Assembly (NCBI RefSeq): GCF_009789675.1
Contig: NZ_CP046913.1
Coordinates: forward strand, 1,860,001-1,924,000
DNA length: 64,000 nucleotides
Direction: 5' to 3'
Origin: Paraburkholderia acidisoli
GTDB taxonomy: Bacteria; Pseudomonadota; Gammaproteobacteria; Burkholderiales; Burkholderiaceae
Below are positions 7,449 to 17,858 of this stretch, one piece after another. Numbering within the stretch: position 1 is the first letter of the stretch; each line of letters starts with the position of its first letter. The notes beneath the pieces are model-generated. The model ran no database searches. It saw nothing but the letters and a program-made list of their open reading frames with translations, and was not told where the DNA came from. The position numbers and the translations under genes were made by a program.

Positions 7449-8726
7449 TTACAGGTCGAGCAGCAGGCGAGCCGGATCTTCCAGCGCGTCCTTCATCGCG
7501 ACCAGCGACAGCACGGCTTCGCGGCCGTCGATGATGCGGTGGTCGTACGACATGGCGAGGTAGTTCATCGGGCGGATCACGATCTGGCCGTTTTCCACCA
7601 CGGCGCGTTCCTTGGTCGCGTGCACGCCGAGGATCGCCGACTGCGGCGGGTTGATGATCGGCGTCGACAGCATCGAGCCGAACACGCCGCCGTTCGAGAT
7701 CGAGAACGTGCCGCCCGTCATTTCTTCGATCGAGAGCTTGCCGTCCTTGGCCTTCTGACCGAACTCGGCGATCTTCTTCTCGATGTCGGCGAGGCTCATC
7801 TGGTCTGCATTACGCAGGATGGGCACCACGAGACCGCGCGGCGAACCGACGGCGATACCGATGTCGAAGTAGCCGTGATAGACGATGTCGTTGCCGTCGA
7901 TCGAGGCGTTCACGAGCGGGAACTTCTTGAGGGCGTGAACCGCGGCCTTCACGAAGAACGACATGAAGCCGAGCTTCACGCCGTGTTCCTTCTCGAACTT
8001 GTCCTTGTACTTGTTGCGCAGATCCATGACCGGCGCCATGTTCACTTCGTTGAACGTCGTGAGGATGGCGTTGGTTTGCTGCGACTCGAGCAGACGTTCG
8101 GCGATACGCGCACGCAGACGCGACATCGGCACGCGCTGTTCCGGACGGTCGTTGAGCCAGTTCGCAGCCGAAGCCGGTGCGCTGACTTGCGGCAGCGACG
8201 GCTTGGCGGCGGCCGGCTTGCCCGCCGGTGCGGCGGCCGGAGCGGCCTTCGGCGCGCCTGCGCCCAGCACGTCCTGCTTCGTGATGCGGCCGTCGCGGCC
8301 CGTGCCGGCGACGTCGCCGCCCGACAGGCCCTTCTCGGCCATCAGCTTGGTGGCGGCGGGCGAAGCAACGTTGCTGCTCGACGTCGATGCGGCGGCGGCA
8401 GCGGCCGGTGCGGCAGCCGGGGCAGCGGCGGGAGCGGCAGCCGGCGCGGCGGCGGCGGCCGGAGCGGCGGCGGCGCCAGCCTTGGCTTCCGTGTCGATGC
8501 GTGCGATCACCTGATCCGCGACGACGGTGTCGCCGTCGTTGGCGACGATCTCGGCCAGCACGCCGGCGGCCGGTGCGGGCACTTCGAGAACGACCTTATC
8601 CGTTTCCAGCTCGATCAGGATTTCGTCCTGAGCGATTGCTTCGCCCGGCTTCTTCTTCCACTGGAGCATCGTGGCTTCCGAAACCGACTCCGAAAGCTGG
8701 GGGACCTTGACTTCAACAATAGCCAT
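7449..8726 (-). CDS. odhB: 2-oxoglutarate dehydrogenase E2, dihydrolipoyllysine succinyltransferase
   Basis: A 425-residue E2 core enzyme that transfers the succinyl group from the E1 product to CoA. One lipoyl domain (residues 1-78) carries the lipoylated lysine K44 in [11 protein letters not shown]. An Ala/Pro-rich hinge (about 80-115) leads to the E1/E3-binding domain ([15 protein letters not shown] ... GRITKQDVL). The catalytic domain follows, with [23 protein letters not shown] and the active-site motif HRIIDG (H396, D400) near the C-terminus, which ends PARLLLDL. Second gene of the operon, 104 bp after sucA. A hairpin in that gap may tune stability. Confidence 0.97.
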   Translation of the reverse strand: MAIVEVKVPQLSESVSEATMLQWKKKPGEAIAQDEILIELETDKVVLEVPAPAAGVLAEIVANDGDTVVADQVIARIDTEAKAGAAAAPAAAAAPAAAPAAAPAAAPAAAAAASTSSSNVASPAATKLMAEKGLSGGDVAGTGRDGRITKQDVLGAGAPKAAPAAAPAGKPAAAKPSLPQVSAPASAANWLNDRPEQRVPMSRLRARIAERLLESQQTNAILTTFNEVNMAPVMDLRNKYKDKFEKEHGVKLGFMSFFVKAAVHALKKFPLVNASIDGNDIVYHGYFDIGIAVGSPRGLVVPILRNADQMSLADIEKKIAEFGQKAKDGKLSIEEMTGGTFSISNGGVFGSMLSTPIINPPQSAILGVHATKERAVVENGQIVIRPMNYLAMSYDHRIIDGREAVLSLVAMKDALEDPARLLLDL

Positions 8727-8776
8727 GTGATTTTCCTGAATACGTATCTATAGCGAACCGGTCGCGCACCTGAGCG

Positions 8777-8811
8777 CGGGAAAGCGCGTGGTTATGTCAC
8801 CCGCTTTCCCG
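8777..8811 (-). other. Hairpin in the sucA-odhB spacer
   Basis: Perfect 10-bp inverted repeat CGGGAAAGCG (8777-8786) and CGCTTTCCCG (8802-8811) with a 15-base loop, in the 104-bp gap between sucA and odhB. There is no U-tract, so it is not a simple terminator; it may stabilise the processed odhB-lpdA message. Confidence 0.45.
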
Positions 8812-8830
8812 GTTCGATTGCTCGTTGTGC

Positions 8831-11695
8831 TTACTTCGCGACCTGCGCGCCCTTCAGGCGGCCGAATGCACCTTCGATCAGCGCCTTCTGCTGCTCGTAG
8901 TGCTTCGCGTAGTAACCGACTGCCGGCGAAGCCGAAGCAGGACGGCCGCTGTACGCGAGCTTCATGCCTTCCTTCATGCCTTCGCGCAGATGGTGCTCGA
9001 TGTAGAACCACGGGCCCTGATTCTGCGGCTCGTCCTGCACCCAGACCACTTCGGTCGCGTTGTCGTACTTCTTCAGCTCCGCTTCGAACTGCTTGTGCGC
9101 GAACGGATAGAGCTGTTCGATACGGATGATCGCGATGTCGTTCGCCTTGGTTTCGCGGCGATGCGCGACGAGGTCGAAGTACACGCGGCCCGAGCAGGCG
9201 ACCACGCGCTTGACCTTCTTCGCGTCGATGGCTTCGTCCACTTCGCCGATGACCGGCTGGAACGAACCCTTCGCGAGTTCCGACAGATCCGACACGGCTT
9301 CCTTGTGGCGGAGCAGCGACTTCGGCGTGAAGATGATCAGCGGCTTGCGGAACAGACGGATCATCTGGCGGCGCAGCACGTGGAAGATCTGTGCCGGCGT
9401 GGTCGGCTGAACGACCTGCATGTTGTGCTCGGCGCACAGTTGCAGGAAACGCTCGATACGCGCCGACGAGTGCTCCGGACCTTGACCTTCGTAGCCGTGC
9501 GGCAGCAGCATCGTGAGACCCGAAACGCGGCCCCACTTCACTTCGCCCGACGAGATGAACTGGTCGATCACGACCTGCGCACCGTTGACGAAGTCGCCGA
9601 ACTGGCCTTCCCACGCGACGAGCGTGTTCGGCTCGGCCGTCGAGTAACCGTATTCGAAGCCCAGCACCGCTTCTTCCGACAGCACCGAGTCGATCACCGT
9701 GAACTGCGCCTGGTTCTCGGCCACGTTTTGCAGCGGAATGTACGTGCCGTCGTTCCAGCGCTCACGGTTCTGATCGTGCAGCACGGCGTGGCGGTGCGTG
9801 AACGTGCCGCGGCCCGAGTCCTGACCCGTCAGACGAACCGCGTAGCCCGAAGCGGCCAGCGATGCGTACGCCAGATGCTCGCCCATGCCCCAGTCGAGCT
9901 TCGCTTCGCCCTTGCCCATCGCGCGGCGGTCGTTGATGACGCGCTCGACCAGCGGGTGAACCTTGAAGTTCTCGGGGATCGTGGTGATGCGTTCGGCGAG
10001 GCGCTTGAGTTCCGCGAGCGGCACGGCCGTATCGGCGGCGTCGGTCCACTTGCGGTTCAGGAACGGCACCCAGTCCACCGCGTACTTGCTCTTGTAGTTC
10101 GAGAGCACCGGGTCGACCGTGTGGTGGCCTTCGTCCATCGCGGCACGATACGCCTTGACGTAGTTGTCCGCGTCTTCCGCCGTGATGACGCCCTGCTGCA
10201 CGAGCTTTTCAGCGTACAGCGCGCGCGTGCCCGGGTGCTTGGCGATGGTCTTGTACATCAGCGGCTGCGTGACCGCCGGCGTGTCCTGCTCGTTGTGACC
10301 CAGCTTGCGGAAGCAGATGATGTCGACCACGACATCCTTGTGGAACTGCATGCGGAATTCCACTGCGAGCTGGATGGCCAGCACGACCGCTTCCGGATCG
10401 TCGCCGTTCACGTGCAGCACCGGCGCTTCGATCATCTTGACCACGTCCGTGCAATACAGCGTCGAGCGCGCATCGCGCGGGTCCGACGTCGTGAAGCCGA
10501 TCTGGTTGTTGATGACGATGTGCAGCGTGCCGTGCGTGCCGTAACCGCGCGTCTGCGCGAGGTTCAGCGTTTCCATCACGACGCCCTGGCCTGCGAAGGC
10601 CGCGTCGCCGTGGATCTGCACCGGCAGCACCTGCAGGCCGTTTTCGTCGCCGCGGCGATCCATACGGGCCTTCGCCGAACCTTCGACCACCGGGTTGACG
10701 ATTTCGAGGTGCGACGGGTTGAACGCGAGCGACAGGTGGACCGGGCCGCCTTCGGTTGCGACGTCCGACGAGAAGCCCTTGTGGTACTTCACGTCGCCGG
10801 CCGGCAGGTCGTCGACGTGCTTGCCTTCGAATTCGGCGAACAGGTCCGCCGGCATCTTGCCGAGCGTGTTGACCAGCACATTCAGACGGCCGCGGTGGGC
10901 CATGCCGATGACGATTTCCTGCACGCCCTTCGCGCCTGCGTGACGGACGACTTCGTCCATCGCGGCGATGAAGGACTCGCCGCCTTCGAGCGAGAAACGC
11001 TTCTGGCCGACGTACTTGGTGTGCAGGAAGCGCTCGAGGCCTTCGGAGGCCGTCAGGCGCTGCAGAATGTGCTTTTTCTTGTCGTTCGAGAAGTTGGGCG
11101 TCGAGCGGATCGACTCGAGACGCTCCTTCCACCAGCGCTTCTGTTCCGGGTCGCTGATGTACATGTACTCGGCGCCGATGGTGCCGCAGTACGTGTCGCG
11201 CAGTGCCTTGACGATCTCACGCAGCGTGGCGCGCTCGAAACCGAAGTACAGGTTCGTGGCGCTGAACGTCTGGTCCATGTCGGCTTCGGTGAAGTCGTAG
11301 AAACCAGGTTCGAGTTCGGGGATAGCCGGACGCTCACGACGCTTCAGCGGGTCGAGGTTGGCCCATTGCGAGCCGAGGAAGCGATACGCGCCAATCAGGG
11401 ACTGAACGTAGACCTGCTTGCGTGCCGTGGCGAGGTCTTCACCGCCGCCCTTGGGAACGAATGCGTTGGCTTTCGCGCGCTGGGCAAACGACTCGACGAT
11501 CGGCCCGTGGGCGATGTCGTTGTCAGCCGTGCCGCTCGACGACGGCACGTTTTGCAGTGCGTCGAAGTACTCGCGCCAGGTGTCCGGAACGGACGCAGGG
11601 TTGTCAAGATATGCTTCGTATAGCTCTTCGACATACGGAGCATTGCCGCCGAACAAATACGAGTTCAGCTGGAATTGCTTCATTGTTTCCGACAT
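8831..11695 (-). CDS. sucA: 2-oxoglutarate dehydrogenase E1 component
   Basis: A 954-residue thiamine-diphosphate enzyme of the TCA cycle that decarboxylates 2-oxoglutarate and succinylates the E2 lipoyl group. The N-terminus has the E1o motif NSYLFGGNAPYVEELYEAYL. The core holds EIVIGMAHRGRLNVL, the ThDP/Mg signature GDAAFAGQGVVMET ... INNQIGFTT, and the later TFTHRHAVLHDQ and LLPHGYEGQGPEHSS stretches. Full length for the family (about 930-955). The ATG at 11695 follows GAAAGGTGAGCGTAA, a strong ribosome-binding site. First gene of sucA-odhB-lpdA; the 336-bp upstream gap is shared with the typA terminator and must hold its promoter. Confidence 0.97.
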   Translation of the reverse strand: MSETMKQFQLNSYLFGGNAPYVEELYEAYLDNPASVPDTWREYFDALQNVPSSSGTADNDIAHGPIVESFAQRAKANAFVPKGGGEDLATARKQVYVQSLIGAYRFLGSQWANLDPLKRRERPAIPELEPGFYDFTEADMDQTFSATNLYFGFERATLREIVKALRDTYCGTIGAEYMYISDPEQKRWWKERLESIRSTPNFSNDKKKHILQRLTASEGLERFLHTKYVGQKRFSLEGGESFIAAMDEVVRHAGAKGVQEIVIGMAHRGRLNVLVNTLGKMPADLFAEFEGKHVDDLPAGDVKYHKGFSSDVATEGGPVHLSLAFNPSHLEIVNPVVEGSAKARMDRRGDENGLQVLPVQIHGDAAFAGQGVVMETLNLAQTRGYGTHGTLHIVINNQIGFTTSDPRDARSTLYCTDVVKMIEAPVLHVNGDDPEAVVLAIQLAVEFRMQFHKDVVVDIICFRKLGHNEQDTPAVTQPLMYKTIAKHPGTRALYAEKLVQQGVITAEDADNYVKAYRAAMDEGHHTVDPVLSNYKSKYAVDWVPFLNRKWTDAADTAVPLAELKRLAERITTIPENFKVHPLVERVINDRRAMGKGEAKLDWGMGEHLAYASLAASGYAVRLTGQDSGRGTFTHRHAVLHDQNRERWNDGTYIPLQNVAENQAQFTVIDSVLSEEAVLGFEYGYSTAEPNTLVAWEGQFGDFVNGAQVVIDQFISSGEVKWGRVSGLTMLLPHGYEGQGPEHSSARIERFLQLCAEHNMQVVQPTTPAQIFHVLRRQMIRLFRKPLIIFTPKSLLRHKEAVSDLSELAKGSFQPVIGEVDEAIDAKKVKRVVACSGRVYFDLVAHRRETKANDIAIIRIEQLYPFAHKQFEAELKKYDNATEVVWVQDEPQNQGPWFYIEHHLREGMKEGMKLAYSGRPASASPAVGYYAKHYEQQKALIEGAFGRLKGAQVAK

Positions 11696-11953
11696 TTACG
11701 CTCACCTTTCTTCGCGCTTCGCGAGAAATAGCGGGTTACTCAACCTTCCGCGCCACGGCCTGACCGTTTAGCGGATTGCGAATCAAGTCTGCTTGGAAGG
11801 ACCTAAATCATGCATCCGCGGAGTATAGCGCATATGCGCAACTCCCCATAGGACGCAATGCGGCCGAATACCGCACGAAAGCCTTTCAAACCGGGCCTTT
11901 GCGGCATTCGTAACACTCTCTTTCCGCACCGCAGTGCAATCCCCGCCAGACGC
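11696..11953 (-). promoter_or_regulatory. sucA upstream region, probable promoter
   Basis: No gene. On the minus strand a TATACT -10-like hexamer lies at 11822-11827, inside a stretch with the short dyad GCGCATATGCGC (11828-11839), but no good -35 is seen at 16-18 bp. The sucA leader would be about 120 nt. The position of the start site is a guess. Confidence 0.35.
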
Positions 11954-11982
11954 AAAAAAGCCGCCCATCAAGCGGCGGCTTT
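11954..11982 (-). terminator. Rho-independent terminator of typA
   Basis: On the minus strand AAAGCCGCC (11974-11982) pairs with GGCGGCTTT (11957-11965) over an eight-base loop, followed by further T residues (11954-11956). It lies 50 bp past the typA stop. Confidence 0.85.
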
Positions 11983-12031
11983 CCTGTTGATCTGTTTGCA
12001 TTGCAGCGCGCAAAAGAGAGCAAAAAACGAC

Positions 12032-13852
<1,821 letters not shown>

Positions 13853-13988
13853 AGGAACCTGGGTACAGTTGAGTGCGCCAGGACTCCTCGCCTCGGTACC
13901 GGCCTGAGCCCTGTGTTCAGCCCTGTATGACAGGGCTTTCGGGCCATCCGGGCGAGCAAGTTTCATGACGCACTTTTGGGAACCTGAA

Positions 13989-13997
13989 ATTATAGCA
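13989..13997 (-). promoter_or_regulatory. Extended -10 promoter of typA
   Basis: The minus strand reads TGCTATAAT, an extended -10 with a consensus TATAAT hexamer (13989-13994). No clear -35 is seen, which is usual for extended -10 promoters. The start would lie about 130 nt ahead of the typA ATG. The remaining sequence of the 448-bp typA-marR gap (13853-14300) holds no gene. Confidence 0.6.
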
Positions 13998-14235
13998 CGC
14001 GTCGGTGAAATGATCCTACGCGAGACAATACGGGTTCTGATGAAGGAAGGCGACACGGCCATCCGGCGCGCACGATCCATGCCTTCACATAGCCGGTTCA
14101 TATGGCCGATTCGAGGTCACGCCAGGCCATCAGAGGCCCTTCAGCCGCGTCTGCCACGCGGAATTTTCTCATCCCCCTGCCCCGGAATTAAGCCCCTACG
14201 CTGCAAAGGTTTCTCGGCGGAGGCAGAATAAAACC

Positions 14236-14264
14236 TTGTCGCGGCAACTACCGCACCCTATAAT
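14236..14264 (+). promoter_or_regulatory. Sigma-70 promoter of the marR-efflux operon
   Basis: TTGTCG (14236-14241), a 17-bp spacer and the consensus TATAAT (14259-14264) lie 36 bp ahead of the MarR ATG. Both hexamers and the spacing fit a strong housekeeping promoter; repression by the MarR protein at or near this site is inferred from family behaviour. Confidence 0.75.
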
Positions 14265-14300
14265 TCCTGCCTGGTCAACCATTGCAGTCGCAGCTGAATC

Positions 14301-14807
14301 ATGACGGATCCGACTCCTCCGCTTCCTCCCGAAGTGCTCGATTACGACTTTGGCGAAAGCGTCGGCTACCTGATTTCGCGGGTGAAATCGACGCTGTCGA
14401 ACCTCATCACGCAGCGCACGGTTGCGGAACTGGGCGTGACGAGCCAGCAGGCCAGCGTGCTGTTCATGGTCGGCAGCGGCAAATGCCTGCTCGCGGCCGA
14501 ACTGGCGCGCGAATACGGTATCGACGCGAGCGCAGTCACGCGACTCGTGGACCGGCTCGAGAAACGCGGCCTGCTCAGGCGCGTGCGCTGCTCGGAAGAC
14601 CGCCGCGCGGTGCGTCTCGCGCTCACGCCCGAAGGCTCGGCGATCGCCGCCCGCATGCCGGCCATCTTCCAGAGCGTGACGGAACAACTCAGCGCGGGTC
14701 TCTCACCCGAAGAGATCGGCTTCCTGAAGAGCATGTTGCGGCGGGTTCTCGCCAATAGCTGCGAAGCTATGCAAAGCGCGAGCCAGAATCCGCCCGCCAA
14801 TTCATGA
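14301..14807 (+). CDS. MarR family transcriptional regulator
   Basis: A 168-residue winged-helix regulator. The MarR core is clear: helix SVGYLISRVKSTLSNLI, recognition region LAAELAREYGIDASAVTRLVDRLEKRGLL, and the wing RVRCSEDRRAVRLALTPEGSA. It leads a co-directional set: outer-membrane factor, EmrA and EmrB. Members in this arrangement (such as E. coli EmrR/MprA) repress their own efflux operon and are released by the pump's substrates, so auto-repression at the promoter at 14236-14264 is the natural reading. The stop overlaps an in-frame ATG of the next gene (ATGA at 14804-14807), indicating co-transcription. Confidence 0.93.
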   Translation: MTDPTPPLPPEVLDYDFGESVGYLISRVKSTLSNLITQRTVAELGVTSQQASVLFMVGSGKCLLAAELAREYGIDASAVTRLVDRLEKRGLLRRVRCSEDRRAVRLALTPEGSAIAARMPAIFQSVTEQLSAGLSPEEIGFLKSMLRRVLANSCEAMQSASQNPPANS

Positions 14808-14893
14808 CGGGACAAGCAAATTTGAAAGCGTCGGACAAAAAAATAGCTGCATCGTCCAGCATCACATCACCTTCTCACGCAACGAGACGAGCA

Positions 14894-16513
14894 ATGACAT
14901 CCCAAACCGAGTTTGCGCCGGCGGCGCGGGCGCTGTCCGGCCGGGCGGCGTTGGCTGCCGCGGTCGCGGCGCTCGCCCTTTCGGGGTGCGCGAACTACAT
15001 CGGCATTCATAGCGACAAGACCATCGCGCAGCCGCAGCAATTCGAATCCTCGCAGAGCGTGCCGTCGCAAGGCGGCCAGTGGCCGACGCTCGACTGGGCC
15101 ACGCAGTTCGGCGACCCGCAACTGCCGAAGCTGATCGACGAAGCGCTCGACGGCAATCCGACCATCGCGCAGGCGCAGGCGCGTATCGCCAAGGCCTCGT
15201 CGTATATCGACACCTCGAAGTCCGCGCTCGCACCGAAGGTCAACGCGAGCTACTCGTGGACGCGCGAGCTGTACTCGGCGAACGGCCTGTTCCCGCCGCC
15301 GTACGGCGGCAGCTGGTACAGCGAGAACAACGCGCTCGCGAGCGCCTCGTGGGATCTCGACCTGTGGGGCAAGAATCGCCAGCGTCTCGCGCAGGCGGTC
15401 TCGCAGCAGCGCGCCGCCGAAGCCGACATGCAGCAGGCGCGCATCACGCTCGCCGCCTCGGTCGCACGCACCTACAACCAGCTCGCGCAGCTGTACGCGC
15501 TGCGCGACATCGCCTCGCGCGAGATCCAGAATCGCCAGACCATCGGCACGATCACGAACGGCCGCGTGGTGGCGGGCCTCGACACCAACGTCGAGCGCCA
15601 GACCGCGAACGGCAACATCGCGACGAGCCAGGCAACCCTCTCGCAGCTCGACGGCCAGATCGAAAGCGTGCGTTACCAGCTGGGCGCGCTGCTCGGCAAG
15701 GGCCCGGATCGCGGCTTGCAGATCGCGAATCCCGTCATCAACCCCAACGTCAACGTCACGTTGCCCGACAACCTGCCCGCCGACCTCGTCGCGCGTCGCC
15801 CGGACATCGTCGCCGCGCGCTGGCAGGTCGAAGGCGCGATGCACGACGTGAAGGAAGCGAAGGCCGAGTTCTATCCGGACGTGAACCTCGCGGCGGGCTT
15901 CGGCTTCGACGCGTTCGGCTGGGGCAAATTCCTCAACTTCACGAGCCGTCAGGCGAACATCGGGCCGGCCGTGCATCTGCCGATCTTCGACGCGGGCGCC
16001 CTGCGCGCGCAGTTGAAGGGCCGTTACGCCGACTTCGAAGGCGACGTCGCGTCGTACAACCAGACGCTCATCGGCGCGTTCCAGGACGTGGCCACGCAAG
16101 TCTCGTCGATCCGTTCGTCCGACAAGCAGATGGTGGACGCGCAGCACGCGCTCGACGCGTCGACGAAGGCGTACCAGCTCGCCGTGATCCGCTACAAGGC
16201 CGGCCTCTCGCCGCAACTGCAGGTGTTGAGCGCGGACCAGAACCGCCTCGCCGCCGAACAGTCGGTGACGATGCTCAAGTCGCAACGCACCGACCAGCAG
16301 ATGGCGCTGATCAAGGCGCTCGGCGGCGGTTTCGACGCGCAGACCGCGGGCCTCGTGCCGCCGGTCGCGGTGGGCAGCGAAGCAGGCAACGCAGCGGCCA
16401 ATACCGCCGCGCAGCACCCGCAGCAAGGTCAGAGCGACGTGAACGGCGCGCCGTGGCACGGCGCTTACGTGCCGACCGCGACGCCGGGCGCCTCGCAAGC
16501 CGCCGCGAACTGA
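14894..16513 (+). CDS. RND/MFS efflux outer-membrane lipoprotein (NodT/OprM family)
   Basis: A 539-residue outer-membrane channel of a tripartite pump. The ATG at 14894 follows GAGACGAG and gives a lipoprotein signal peptide with lipobox ALSGC, so C32 would be lipidated. Two OEP repeats are visible, with TLDWATQFGDPQLPKLIDEAL at the start, then WDLDLWGKNRQRLAQAVSQQ and, in the second half, LVARRPDIVAARWQVEGAMHDV and AVIRYKAGLSPQLQVLSADQNR. The alternative start at 14804 overlaps the marR stop but gives an N-terminus without a good signal peptide. The C-terminal 60 residues are Ala/Gln/Pro-rich and probably disordered. It supplies the exit duct for EmrAB encoded just after. Confidence 0.93.
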   Translation: MTSQTEFAPAARALSGRAALAAAVAALALSGCANYIGIHSDKTIAQPQQFESSQSVPSQGGQWPTLDWATQFGDPQLPKLIDEALDGNPTIAQAQARIAKASSYIDTSKSALAPKVNASYSWTRELYSANGLFPPPYGGSWYSENNALASASWDLDLWGKNRQRLAQAVSQQRAAEADMQQARITLAASVARTYNQLAQLYALRDIASREIQNRQTIGTITNGRVVAGLDTNVERQTANGNIATSQATLSQLDGQIESVRYQLGALLGKGPDRGLQIANPVINPNVNVTLPDNLPADLVARRPDIVAARWQVEGAMHDVKEAKAEFYPDVNLAAGFGFDAFGWGKFLNFTSRQANIGPAVHLPIFDAGALRAQLKGRYADFEGDVASYNQTLIGAFQDVATQVSSIRSSDKQMVDAQHALDASTKAYQLAVIRYKAGLSPQLQVLSADQNRLAAEQSVTMLKSQRTDQQMALIKALGGGFDAQTAGLVPPVAVGSEAGNAAANTAAQHPQQGQSDVNGAPWHGAYVPTATPGASQAAAN

Positions 16514-16592
16514 ATCACGCGCTGAACCGCGCGAATAATCGATAAGCATCGCCAATCAAAGCAACAGCACGCAAGAACCCGGAGATCCTTCC

Positions 16593-17825
16593 ATGAGCAC
16601 CCCCCAGCAGCCGGCCGCCAATCCGCAGCCGAACGCGAACAACGGCAAGCGCAAGCGCATGATGACGCTGCTTGTTCTCGTGATCGTGATTGCCGCGATC
16701 GCCTACGGCCTTTACTACTTCCTCGTCGCGCGCTTCACCGAAGGCACCGACGACGCCTACGTGAACGGCAACGTCGTGCAAATCACGCCGCAGGTCACGG
16801 GCACCGTGATCTCGGTGAAGGCCGACGACACGCAAACGGTCAACATCGGCGACCCGCTGGTGCTGCTCGACCCGGCCGACGCGCGCGTCGCGCTGGAACA
16901 GGCCGAAGCGAATCTCGCGCAGACCGTGCGCCAGGTGCGCGGCCTCTTCGCCGACGACAGCCAGTACGAAGCGCAAGTGGCCGTGCGTCAGGCCGACCTC
17001 TCGCGCGCGCAGGACGACCTGCGCCGCCGCATGCAGGTCGCGCAAACGGGCGCCGTCTCGCAGGAAGAAATCTCGCACGCCCGCGACACCGTGCGCAGCG
17101 CTCAGGCCGCGCTCGACGCCGCGCAGCAACAGCTCAACGCGAACCGCGCGCTCACGGCCAACACGACGATCGCGAATCACCCGAACGTCGAAGCCGCCGC
17201 CGCCAAGGTGCGCGACGCCTACCTCAACAACGCGCGCAACACGCTGCCCGCGCCGGTCACGGGCTACGTGGCGAAGCGCTCGGTGCAGGTCGGCCAGCGC
17301 GTCTCGCCGGGCACGCCGCTGATGTCGGTGGTGCCGCTGAACGCCGTGTGGGTCGACGCCAACTTCAAGGAAGTGCAGCTGAAGCACATGCGCATCGGCC
17401 AGCCGGTGGAAATGACGGCCGACGTGTACGGTTCGTCGGTGACGTACCACGGCAAGGTGATCGGCTTCTCGGCGGGCACGGGTTCGGCGTTCTCGCTGCT
17501 GCCCGCGCAGAACGCCACGGGTAACTGGATCAAGGTCGTGCAGCGTCTGCCGGTGCGGATCTCGCTCGACCCGAACGAACTGCAGAAGAACCCGCTGCGC
17601 ATCGGCCTGTCGATGCAGGTCGACGTGAACATCAAGGACGATGGCGGCAGCCAGCTCGGCAACGCACAGAACACCGTGTACCAGACCGACGTGTTCGCGA
17701 AGTACGGCGACGAAGCCAACGCGGAAATCGCGCGCATCATCTCCGAAAACGCCGGCCCGAACGTCAACAAGAACGCGCAGGTTTCGTCGAACGCGCATTC
17801 GGCCAAGACCGGCGCGAAGAGCTAA
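16593..17825 (+). CDS. emrA: EmrA-type membrane fusion protein (HlyD family)
   Basis: A 410-residue periplasmic adaptor. One N-terminal membrane anchor (about residues 23-45, MMTLLVLVIVIAAIAYGLYYF) is followed by the EmrA signature FTEGTDDAYVNGNVVQITPQVTG, the first half of the lipoyl-like domain. A long coiled-coil hairpin with Ala/Gln/Glu heptads covers roughly 100-200, then TLPAPVTGYVAKRSVQVGQRV closes the lipoyl domain. A beta-barrel with VWVDANFKEVQLKHMRIGQP follows. It links the EmrB pump to the outer-membrane factor encoded 79 bp upstream. The Asn/Ser/Lys-rich C-terminus is probably flexible. Confidence 0.94.
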   Translation: MSTPQQPAANPQPNANNGKRKRMMTLLVLVIVIAAIAYGLYYFLVARFTEGTDDAYVNGNVVQITPQVTGTVISVKADDTQTVNIGDPLVLLDPADARVALEQAEANLAQTVRQVRGLFADDSQYEAQVAVRQADLSRAQDDLRRRMQVAQTGAVSQEEISHARDTVRSAQAALDAAQQQLNANRALTANTTIANHPNVEAAAAKVRDAYLNNARNTLPAPVTGYVAKRSVQVGQRVSPGTPLMSVVPLNAVWVDANFKEVQLKHMRIGQPVEMTADVYGSSVTYHGKVIGFSAGTGSAFSLLPAQNATGNWIKVVQRLPVRISLDPNELQKNPLRIGLSMQVDVNIKDDGGSQLGNAQNTVYQTDVFAKYGDEANAEIARIISENAGPNVNKNAQVSSNAHSAKTGAKS

Positions 17826-17858
17826 CGCGCGCCCGAGCGACACCACACAAAGCATGTA

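Noticed and set aside
8825..11623. A 932-codon open frame on the plus strand opposite sucA, and similar long frames opposite lpdA, odhB, infB and typA
   Set aside because: Composition (His/Arg/Val/Asp-rich) is the mirror of high-GC codon bias; no family motifs, no ribosome-binding sites, and the minus-strand genes are certain.
14804..14893. Upstream start of the outer-membrane factor overlapping the marR stop
   Set aside because: It would put 30 polar residues ahead of the lipoprotein signal peptide; the ATG at 14894 has a better site and a clean signal.
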